Shown piece by piece: positions 12,201-24,200 of a DNA stretch of 64,000 bases; within the stretch, counting starts at the first letter, position 1; each line of letters begins with the position of its first letter. The position numbers and the translations under genes are program-made. Source of the stretch: Phlebotomus papatasi (lineage: Eukaryota; Arthropoda; Insecta; Diptera; Psychodidae); contig NC_077222.1 of the NCBI RefSeq assembly GCF_024763615.1, forward strand, positions 63,054,001-63,118,000, written 5' to 3'. The notes beneath the pieces were generated by a model. It did not search any database. It worked only from the letters and a program-made list of their open reading frames with translations, and was not told the origin of the DNA.

Positions 12201-15200
12201 TGTTTTTTTTTTTTAATTTCCTCAATATTTAAATTAAATTAATTATTCAGTTTCCATTGCTTATACAATTTAATTGGTTTCCAAAAAAAATCTTTTATTC
12301 TAGGTCTTTACCGGCTACCACTACCGGCATAATAAAGAAAATTAAAAATTTTCTCAAAATTTTTTTTAGGATCTTATAATTAACAGTTCTAAGACAATTC
12401 TATTTTTATGGCGCTGGCACAACTTTTTAATTGAGTGAATTTCAACCGATTGAAATTTTATCTCTTACTCTTTCAAAGTGAAATCAGATATATGTGTTTC
12501 TTTCTGTCAAATGAAATTTAAAATTGAAATTCGAATTTCAATTTTAAATTTCATTTGACAGAAAGAGACACATCTATCTTATTTCACTTTGAAAGAGTAG
12601 GAGGTAAAATTTTAATCGATTGAAATTCATTCCATTGAGAAGTTGTGCCTGCGCCATAAACGTTAAATTTTTAAATCAGCATTTAGAGGTTGATTCGTAT
12701 TCTTTGATAGAAATACCTTGAAATTAAAAAATGTTAAATTTCTTTAAGCATTTTTAAAGTTTAAACTGAAATGTGACAAATTATACAATAACAAAGCTAA
12801 AAAGGAAATCTCAATCATCTCTAAGGTTTCTTAAATTTTAAAGCTGGTCAATAGGACCTTTTCAATTTGAGGCAAGTTTAGAACAGATGAAACGTCATTA
12901 GCTTTCTAGCTCATAATTGAAAATCTTTAATTTGGATGCTAATACGGGATTCAGACCTAAGGCTTAGCCAAATGGCTTAACTGCTATAAATTTCTTACCA
13001 ATCACGATCTTTGGAAAAATTTAACTTAGTATTGGATTATTAAAGATGAATGACCTATTAGGCTCTTAAAAAGCAATAAAATTGCTCGCTATTTAGGATT
13101 TTGAGACTTTCGGGAAATGGGTTAAACCTCTAGTCTGAAGACCGCTTAAGGGTATAGTTGTTAAGACTTTTTTTAGAGTGAGATAGGGGCGAAGTGAAAA
13201 TATGATGACTGCTATCTGAGTAAATTGTTTTTGGAAGATTATACCCCAAAGAAACATTTTTCGAAGTCAAAGAAAAAGAGTTCTCTCACAAAATCGCAAA
13301 AATCTATCTATGAATTTGAGCTTATTGAAAAATAAAAAAAACCTTCATTAGAACATTAAATCTTTAGAGTTTAAATATTTTGGAAAAATGCACTTAGAAC
13401 CTACTTTTTTTTAGAAAAGCCTATCCTTTGATTTATTTTTGTACCAATTCAGACGATTTTCTAAAACTTATCATAAATCCATTTCCACATCGATTGTAAT
13501 GATCTCAAATTACTTGTAAAGATAAGAATATTCCAACAAAGATTTTTCTTGAAAAAAATCTGAGAAATCAATTAAAAATAAATGCAAAATGCCGGAGTCT
13601 CAAAAGCTTTACTGCAATATGTTTTACTGAAAATCCTTTAAAAGAATGATTATTTTTGTAAAATGTAGAAAGTTTGAGAGACTCTCTAAAAGGTTTTTTT
13701 TAAGACGGCATTGGAGTTGTTTTTAAAAAAAGACTTTTTTATTATATTAAATTTTACGGCATGTTTCTTTATTAATTTCATCATAAATCAATTTTTAATC
13801 CAAAATTATTTATTTTGAGCTTTCTGAATAGAAGAAAAATAGAAACAGAATTTAATAGAGGACTTTTTAAGCCAATAAGAGCGTTTTTCTTGAGTGAAAA
13901 TGCCCTTAATGAGAGCTAAATCTGCGTATTCTTAGTATTTTAGTTTTATATATTTTAAAATTAATTAAAAATCGTCTGAGGACGCTGATGGCCTCTCCTT
14001 ATCCTACTCTTGCTACGCCCTTGTTTGATATTAAATGTTACCCTTAATCTTTCTTCATCTCAAAATTAAGGGAACAATTCAGCTATACGTTTTGTAAAAT
14101 GAGCTAAACTCTAGTTTTGTTCCTTATATTTCTCGGTTAATTAAATCCCTTAAAATTTAAGAAATTTAAAAAGGTTTTCCAAGACTATTTATAATAAGAA
14201 TTTCAGGTCTTAATTTTTTATTTTGCAAGATATTATACGAGATTTTTCTTTTATTTTTGACTTCTCACATTTTTCTTTAGGTTCCTATACTTTTCTGAAC
14301 TGTTCTGCAACGAGCTATATTAAAAATTTACAATTAAAAGCATACTTAATAAATTAAATTTGTTTGTGTCTGATTTTAATTAATAATTAATGAATAGTAA
14401 TATTATCAATTTAAAGTTCGACTGCGTCACCTCAAAATAATTTCAAAACGATTTTATGCCCTTTCGATTGCAAAAGTGTGAATTTCAGTAAAATAAATTC
14501 TTTCAAAAATTATTTAAAGACAATAAAAGTAGTGAAAAACATTTGTAAAAAAAACAACAAATATCCATAAGAAAGAAAAATAAAAGACAATTAATTGCAT
14601 TTAAAATTATCACAATACCGGCTTCAACATGTGCTTTGAACGCTCAATGACCATTTTACAGAAGCGTGGATCATGACATCCAGGAAATGTAGCTCCTTTA
14701 ATCTTTTTTTTATGATTTATATTTAGCATTTTGACAAAGGTGTTTTTGTTAATGGAATAAATTAGTTATTAAACACATTTTATCACAGTTATTGATTTTT
14801 GTTTTTAGAATTAAAAGCACACGGGGCAGATAGAGAAACAAATTGTTGCATGACATGATGATGAGCAGCACATCCAAATAGACAGACAACAGAAATTTTC
14901 ACATTAAAATTTAACTCTCTTCATTCTTTCTCGGTTGTTCACTTCAATCAAATATTGATGGTGACATTAATATTGAATATTTAATCATACATGACGAGTG
15001 ATTTGTTTATATTTCATTTCATTTTGTCAGAGAGTTTGTTGAACTTGGGAAAAAAAGGACACTTACCACTGATGCTCCTCGACCAGACTGCCCAGCGATT
15101 CCTGGCTGTGGACTCGCTGGTGTTGCATAGTTCTGCACAGCATTGACTCCGGGAGTTACGATGTTTCTACAAATTAACACAGAAAAGAAAATAAATCAGT

Positions 15201-18200
15201 GGTGTATTAAAAAATATAAAATGGATTTAAATCTTTTAAAACAATTTCATTTTTAATGCCACATGGGCTCTACACATTGGAAGCAATTCCCGCCAAAAAT
15301 TGCCCATTTAAAAAATTCTTGCTTTCAAATTCAATTCAAAATTCAATTCGAATTAAATTAAAAATTCAGTTCAAAAAGTATTCAAAATACAATTCAAATT
15401 GAATTCAAAATTAATTTAAATTCAATGAAAAATACAATTCAAATTCTACTGAAAGTCAATTCAATTGAAAATCAATTCAAATTCAATTCAAATTCAAATC
15501 AAAATACAATGCAAATTCAATTCAAACTTGATTTAAAATTCTATTCAAATTCACATTAAATTCAATTCAAATTCTTTTCAAAGTCAATTCCAATTCAATT
15601 CAAAATCAACTCGAAATTGATTCAAATTCATTTTAAATGCAATTCGAATTTCAATTCTAAATTCAATTCAAATCGAATTCAACATTAATTCTAATTGAAT
15701 GAAAAATATAATTCAAAGACAATTCAAAATTCAATTCAAATTAAATTAAAAATTCAGTTCAAAATAAATTCAAATTGAATTCAAAATAATTCAAATTCAA
15801 TGAAATATACAATTCAAATTCTATTGAAAGTCAATTTAATTCAAAATCAATTCAAATTCAATTCAAAATCAATTCAAAGACAATTCAAAATCGATTCAAA
15901 GTCAATTCAAATTCAATCGAAATACAATGCAAATTCAATTCAAAATTGATTAAAAATTCTATTCAAATTTCCCTTAAATTCAATTTAAATTCCTTTCAAA
16001 GTCAATTCAAATTATATTTAAAATCAATCAAAATTGATTCAAAATTCAATTCGAAATCAATTCAAATTTAATTCAAATTATATTACAATTACAACTCAAA
16101 TTCAGTTCAAAATACAATTTGAATTTAATTCAAAATTCTATTCACATTGAATTCGAATTTAATTCGAAAATTAATTTCACATTCAATTCAAATTAACTCA
16201 AATTTAATTCAAAATTCAATTTGTATGAAATTAAAAATTCAGTTCAAAATAAATCCAAAATATAATTCAAATTGAATTCAAAATTAATTCAAATTCAATG
16301 AAATATACGATTCAAATTCTATTGAAAGTTAATTCAATTCAAAATCAATTCAAAATCGATTCAAAGTCAATTTAAATTCAATCAAAATACAATACAAATT
16401 CAATTCAAAATTGATTAAGAATTAAATTCAATTCGAACTCAATTCCTTTATTCAATTCAAATCGAATTTAAAATCATTTTAAATTCAATGACAAATACAA
16501 TTCAAAATCAATTCAAAGACAATTCAAAATCGATTCAATGTCAATTCAAATTCAATCAAAATACAATGAAAATTCAATTCAAAATTGATTAAAATTTCTA
16601 TTCAAATTCACCTTAAATTCAATTAAAATTCTTTTCAAGGTGATTCAAATTCTATTGAAAGTCAATTCGAACTCAATTCAAATTGAATTCAAAACTCAAT
16701 TCAAATTGAATTGAAAATCAAATTAAATTCCATTCAAATTATATTCAAATTCAATTCTAATTTATTTCAAATTCATTTCAAAAATCAATTCAAATTCAAC
16801 TCAAATTCAAAATTCAATTTTAATTTAATTCAATATTCAATTCACATTGAATTCGAATTTAATTCTAAAATTCATTTCACATTCAACTCAAATTCAATTA
16901 AATTCGAATTAAATTAAGAATTCAGTTTCGAAATGAATTCAAAATTTAATTCCAAATCAATTTCAATTAAATTCCATTTCCATTCCAATTCAATTATAAT
17001 TCAGTTCCAATTCAATCTCAATTCAATTCTAATTCAATTCAAATTGCAAGGAAAGGGAAAGAAATAAAAATAAATAGAACTTACTTGTCTGTTGATGTTT
17101 GAATGACCAAAAATCCACTGGCTGGCATTGTCTCGATGTCCTTGCTCAGATTCATAATGTCAAATTCACATTCATCCTCCAGCCAATTGGGAGACTCCAG
17201 CAGCAGCGATATATCCATTTCCTGGACTTCTCTGGGCGTGGCCAGAGCCAACATTCCCGAATTCACCATGTTGAGACAAAAGGCTGAAATGGACTCTTGA
17301 TCTTTGTGAATAATTCTCACAGGTTCAGGAATGTGAATATTTCTTGTGACTTCTTCAGCTCCAGCTGCTCCTCCGCCTCCTGGTGTATCCGTACCACCCG
17401 CCACGGAAGATGTCGATGAAGCTGTTGGTGCTGCTGCCTCCACAATGGAAACCAGAGAACGTCTCTTGCCAAAAACTGCCCTTATAAAAATATCCTGCAC
17501 AAGTTCCTGACGCACCAGGAAATTCCACAGACGTCTAGCCGGGGCAGCTGATGCATGAATTGGACTAAAGGGTGTATTGGATTTCTCCAAGAGAGATCGA
17601 TATTTATGTATGGCCGGACCTTTTGCCTCAGATTCAACATAGCAACCGGGAATGAAGTCCACTGGTGCTGGACCACGAGATTCCACCTCTTCACGTAGTG
17701 CATCCTGCCAGGTGGACATTGTACGGAGAATACCATGGATTAGTGGACTGGCAACGGGTAATTCTTGCATCTCAATGCCCGAAATATTGATGAAATCATG
17801 CAATTGATGCTGTGCCAATTTTACAGTTGCCAAACGCATGATGCACCATGAATAGGAATTTGGATTAATATTTTCAGTATTTTCCCTACGATGCTTCTTC
17901 TTTGCCGCCGCTTGGGACACTTTTGTCTCACTGGCCAGTGGATCAGCAAAGACATCCTCATCATCATCATCATCGAGATCAGAAACTGCACTATCAGCAC
18001 TATCATAATCATCTTCGTCTGGATCACCCGTCTGAACAGGTTTCATGAGAAAGTACGATACCATTGACATATCCGGCGGTACAAATTGTTCTCTGTACGT
18101 CGGTTTATCCTCTTTCATACTCGGTGATCCACTTGGACCCGTAAAATTCCCCAAAAGTTTCATATTCAGGTTTATTCGTTGCTTCGTCAACGACGTCATG

Positions 18201-21200
18201 GCATTCCACATTCCACCTTCACCCATTGGACTCTCAATGCTATCCTGATGTGCCTGATTGGCCACAGCTTGAGCTGCTTGTGCATGAGATGTGGCTTTTC
18301 TCAGTAATTTCTTCACACCGCCCCCATACAACGATGCCCACGTGGTATTTGAGAATTTCTGCCCAGCCAATCTGTACAGAATGTGACAATCACAGGAATG
18401 CAGTGAATACACCAACAGAGCCATAAATGTCGCCACAAAGGATTCACAGAGTAATACATTGAGTCTTGGTGTATCCTCATCCTTTTCCCGTGCCAACAGT
18501 GCCCTCAAATTTGTCACACCTGGCCATTTAGCCGGTGATGTACTTACAGTAACGGGTTCATCAGACGAATACTTGCGCTTCCTCTGATGCACCGATGCAT
18601 TGGTCATCAAATGAGAACTCTGACAGCTGGCATTGAGTCTAGCCAGAGTTTCCATGCCCGGACTATGAAAACCACTAGATTCTGTCGCTTGCTTCACACT
18701 GAATGTATCTGAATCACAGAGAGATTGATAGATGCAAGCTGACAGAGCCACAGCCAATTCTCTCAGAACATTCACCTCCGGTGACAGGGAGATTTTTGTT
18801 CCTGTTGGTGGATTCTGCAGATCAACAATTGTCTGAAGCATATCATGCGTGTGACACTGAAGGTATCGCACAGGATCAGCAATGACAGTTTTATTGCCAG
18901 CCACGCATGCACTTAGCAGTGGCAGGGTAGTGGGGAAGGGTAGAGGACTAAAGAGTTGTTGCTGGGTCTTTTCTTGCTGCAACTCTTGCAGTAGCAACAC
19001 CAATTCCATCCTCACAGAAGCCAAACCACCACCACTCGCTCCGTGGAGAGAGCAGTAACTCAGAAGGGTTCTGAGCAGTGTTTCATTGGCTACAAAAGGA
19101 CACATTTTTTTTTAATTTCTTAACAATAGAAAAAAATACTTCTGGCTAATGAAAAACAAAAGAAGTGATAAATCCAGTGGCGAATTTAGCGGTAAGCAAA
19201 AAGATATCAATTTCAATTTAAATTTTTATTTAACTCTTTCGCGTCACGCTTTTATTCAGTAGATGAATTCATGTAAAATTGAGTTTTTTCTAATGCTTTA
19301 TGATCAACTATAATAGTTCTGAGAGGAAAAAAAAATCCATCGCGTGAAAACTCGGAAAAACTCCGGGTCATATATGACCCTATTGTCCTCAAGGGAAGTA
19401 TACATACCATTTTCAAAATCTATATCACGGGCTTTCTAAGAGTTTTTTTGCTTGAAGTTATTAATTTGGACAAAACCATGGCAAACTGGATTGTCTTGAT
19501 GAACACTGTACTCCTGGTGTTCAAGGAATCTTCCTGGTAATCCCTTGAACAGTCACTGTCACAATATTTTGAGTGGTATTTGGCAAAAATAAATTTATCT
19601 ACATCATTATTCACACACAATACAATTGTACAATATGGGACGCTTGCAGAATACTCTAAAATATTGCAAAATATGATATAATTCATCAGATATAAGATGA
19701 AATGTCCAGGAGCAAGATATTTTCCTCCTGGATTTCACAAAGAAAAACAATGTCCCAACTGTCCCAACTACATTGTTGCACGAAAACACTTTCATAAACT
19801 TTTACCCTTGCCGACAATAGGGTCATATATGGCCCGGAAAATTCTACGCGCTTTTCTGGAAAATTGAGAGTAGTCGAGAAATTCGTGATTTTCGATCTCA
19901 AATATTTTCTTTTCCTGAATATCTGGAGTCTTGAGAAAATTATCCATGAATCTTACATCCTTCTATTATGATGTCGTGCACAAACAGATCGATTTCAATT
20001 AATGTAAATAGTCAAAAAAAAAAAATTTTCCCCGGGTCATGCATCTTAATACCTAGTTGGCTGAGATTCTTTACAATGTCAGCTTCTGTGGGCCTAGGTG
20101 AAATTCGACCTCGTCAGATCGAGCCCAAATTTTGGATTTACACGTTTTGACACTATCATAGAACACGAATATCACGTGTGCTAAAAAAAATCGATTTTCG
20201 TGGACGTCCGTCACGTCCGGAGTACAAACGCTTCTGGAGAGAGAACATAGAGATACAGTAGGTGTCAAAAGTTTGTTGCCTCATGTATGTTCGGGAAACC
20301 AGGCGCAAAAAACGATAGAAAAAATTACTTTTTAAAATTTTCCTTTTCGCGAATTAGTTGCCTGCATTCCGTAGATCTTATTTATGTATTTCGAAAAATC
20401 TATTTCATTTTATTTCTTATAAAAAAAATCGTTTTCCAAAATTTGTTCATTATTCGTGCGTCAAAAGTTTGTTGCCCCATTTGAAAAATTACTCAAAATG
20501 TTCATAAACATACAACTAACTTAACATAAACCGACTATATTTTGAGCTTATGTCATTTGAGAGGCCAATGGTGGATTTTGACATTTCTAATGTTGTCTAT
20601 AGTAAAATACATGTGTATAAGAGTGATGATAAATAACAATAAATAATCTGTTTTCTGATAATTCATAATTTAGGTTAAAATGGCATGTTAGAAAGAGTGA
20701 AAAGGTGAGAAATCGTCCAGAGATACTTCCGGAATGAATCTGCGTCGTTAATTGCCAAATTTAGTGAAAAATCACCAAAGGTTATACATAAAGCACTCAT
20801 ATATTATATAGTAATGAGGTACACTGAGAGAAATCCGAAAAAGTTAAAATAACATTCCGGAAATGTTAATTTTACCTTGCATTATTGATCCAAAATCAGT
20901 GTAAATATTATGCTTTTTAGGTGTATTATGGGTTTAAGTTACCCTTCTTCATGTTAATTTTACCCTTAAAAAGGTGTAAAATTAACATTAAAAAATGTTG
21001 ATTATTTTTACACCTAAAAAGTGTTAAAGTTACGAAGAAAAAAGTTAATCGCGCCCCCTTTTTTTCTCAGTGTACGAGTACGTCTGAAAAACGCTACTGA
21101 CAGACCTAGGGTATCGACTACATTGCGATGACTAACAGGATTGTAAGTATCTCTGATAGTGACCCAATGATGTCTGCTTCATAAATTGAAAGACAGTTGG

Positions 21201-24200
21201 TTACTGAAGGGACGCAGGTCCTTACTTTTGCAAATACAAGCCCATATTGAAAGGAAATGGTCAGAATGTTTGGGTGGCTCTCAATATTCCATTGGTAAAC
21301 AAGACCAATCTGAATAAAAGGTTGTAGATTTACTTGTAACATGTTAAACAAGTAAAACTACAACCTTTTATCCGGATTGAACTAGCTAACCAATGGGATA
21401 TTGCTTGTCACCCAAATATTCTGACCATTTTCTCTTGATTTTTATAACAGTAGGGATCTGTGTCCCTTCAGCAACCAACTAACTGTGAATTTTTGGAGCA
21501 GACATAATAGGGTCACTATCAATGTTATAATGGTGTTATCGACCTTCTGAGTCGAAACCTTAGGTCTGCCAGTAACGTTTTTTAGATGTGGTCGTACCTT
21601 ATCACCATATATTTTGGCGATTTTATGTATATTTTGTAGAGATTTTCCATAAAATTAAACAATTGACGACGAAGATTCATTCCGGCAGTATCTTTGGACA
21701 ATTTCCCTTCTTTTAACTTTTTGTAATTTTCAATTTTTAACCTAAATTATAAACTATCAAAAAAAAAACAGTTTATTTCTTGTTATTTATCAATACTTTT
21801 ATATACATATATTTTCCACTGACAACTTTAGAAACATACAAACCCACCATTTGCCTTTCAAATGACATAAACTCAAAATGTAACCGGTTTACATAAAGTT
21901 GGTTGCATGTTTTGACCATTTTGAATAAGTTTTTTAAATGAGGCAACAAACTTTTGACGAATAAAAAATGAACAACTTTTGGAAAACAATAATTTTTATA
22001 TGAAATAAAATTATTTTTTTTTTAAATATATAAATAGGATCTACAGACTATAGGCAACTAATTTGCAATAAGAAAAATTCGAAATAGTAACTCTTTTTAT
22101 CATTTTTTGCACCTGGTTTCCCGATCATACGTGAGGCAACAAAATTTTGACATCTACTGTATCTACAAGCGGTTTTTGGCAAAGGTTAATGCCCTAGACA
22201 CACTTACGACTAAAGTCCAGAGACGACTAAGCTCGTTCGTAGCCAAGTCAGTTCCTGACATACTACAAACGAGGCTTAACGTTTACTGGCACTCACAAAA
22301 CATAACTTTCGTGGGTTTTCTGCAGATATTTCTACTGAAATACACTAGTACTCCTTTGAAAATGAAACTACTTATAAATTTACTTCACAATTCACTTATA
22401 ACAATAAGAATTATCCACTAGAATCGCGGAAATTGGCTGACGTCGCGAGTTGGCTTCCACCTCACAAATAATTGTGATTAACAATAATTATTGCATGTGT
22501 ATGTGTACTGATACATGAATTTACAAATAGTTTCATATTCAAAGCAGTATTAGTGCATTTCAGTAGAAATATCAGCATAAAAACCCACGAAAGTTATGTT
22601 TTGTGAGTCGCAGTGAATGCTAAGCCTCGTTTGTAGTGTGTCAGCAACTGACTTGGCTATGAACGAGCTTAGTCGTCTCTGGACTTTAGTCGTAAGTGTG
22701 TCTAGGGCATAAGTGTTGATGGGTGGCTAGAAGTAGGTGATGTCAGATCAAGAGGGATCAAGATGTCAGATCAAGAGAGGGCAAAACAACGTAAATGGGG
22801 GCCTCGAGAACATCGGTCAAATAAGGTTTCTGATGGGGGACTACAACTTTGAAGTTGTTAACTCCTTCGTCTACCTTAGTTCAACAATTACAGCCGACAA
22901 CAACATCACAACAGAAGTCCGCACACGGCTGTTGAAACTCATCAGGGAATATTTTAATCTATCAAGAGTTTTCCGGTCCAGATCCAGGCCTAGGCATAAA
23001 GACTAAGCTATTACTGTTAGTCTTCACGTATTCGTCTGAACCGTGGGTCCTTTGCAAACAGAATTGCGAACTCTTAGCCACGTTTGAGAGGAGGATTCTA
23101 CGACGGATTTTTGGCTCCGTATGTGAGGAGGGTAGGGTACTCAATGGATCAAGTGGTAGAGCACTCGCTCTATGATTCAAGTATCCCGGGTTTGAATCCC
23201 CTTTAGGTCAACAGGGATTTTTCTGGCGTTAAAGGTGTTCAGATTGCATCCAGTGAGCTTCACTGTACTTGATTCCACGGGCATGGGATTGACAATCTTA
23301 TTCCGTACAAGAAAAAATAATAATGCATGTCTAGAAATCCCCTTGCGGGAAGGCCTTGTTCCTTCATGGAATGTTGTGCCAGCATTATTATTATTATTAT
23401 TATGTGAGGAGGGACGATTCCGGAGCCTATACAACCATGAGGTGTATGACCGCTATGGAGAGATAGCTGTCGTCAAGCAAATACGCTTCAATTGGCTCCC
23501 TGTGTATTCGTAATCTGGTTCGCAAGGATGAGGACGATCCAGCCTGGAGGGTTTTTAGGTCAAAGGGGAAAATTTTTGAATCAAGCCAGAACCAGTAATT
23601 GGTTGTAGCGCCGTTTAAGTACTAAGTAAGAGATTTTCGATCAAAAAATCGTGAAAGGGGTTGCTGGATATGCTGCGGTCCTGAAAGAGTTAATTTGCCA
23701 TTGCCCGGGATTCTTTTAATTATGTGCAAACTGAATCTTTTTGCCATTGTATTCGCCACTGAATAAATCATTTTTGAAAGTGTGATTTTTAAAATGATTA
23801 TATTGATTGATCAAAAGGCAAGTTCCTTACCTTTGAGCCAACGCTTTCGTTTGGCCGCTCTCTGCACCTTTGCTTCGAAATCTTGTTTCTCCTGCATCAG
23901 AATCTCATGGAGGGTGGGTTTCTCCACCGTGGACGGCCTAGCACTTGGCACAGGTGTATCCCTGTCCCCATCAGCCGTAGCTGCTCCATCGTCAGTTGTA
24001 TTGGCATCAGCATCGGCACAACTGTAATTGCATAGCTGCCGGAGGGCTTCTACCTCGCGTTCCAGCCACACATACAGTTGATACCTCAGCTGACCACCAT
24101 CAACTTCATACCCTGTAGCCAGGGTGGACAATTCCTCCATGAGAATCTTCAAGCATGCCACAAACTTCAATTGTTGCGCCATAATATCCAAGCAACCAAG

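Larger units (their letters stand above)
19090..23830 (-). other. Rbcn-3A intron 6
   Basis: The intron holds, in order, a possible TTAACTCTTTC terminus at 19229, an inverted pair around GGGTCATATATGACCC at 19367 and 19822, a Tc1-derived foldback with an inserted MITE, a second foldback, and an RTE-like pseudogene split by a SINE. No host gene is visible between them. Confidence 0.8.

Noticed and set aside
16711..16917. Asn/Phe/Lys-rich frame within the AATTCAA array
   Set aside because: It is a by-product of the tandem repeat, with no real composition or homologue.
15305..17050. CRISPR-like or direct-repeat array
   Set aside because: Units are 6-7 bp and irregular, with no spacers of constant length, in a eukaryotic intron.
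23140..23215. Candidate tRNA gene
   Set aside because: A- and B-box-like motifs are present, but the acceptor stem does not pair and the unit continues into a SINE body with target-site duplication.
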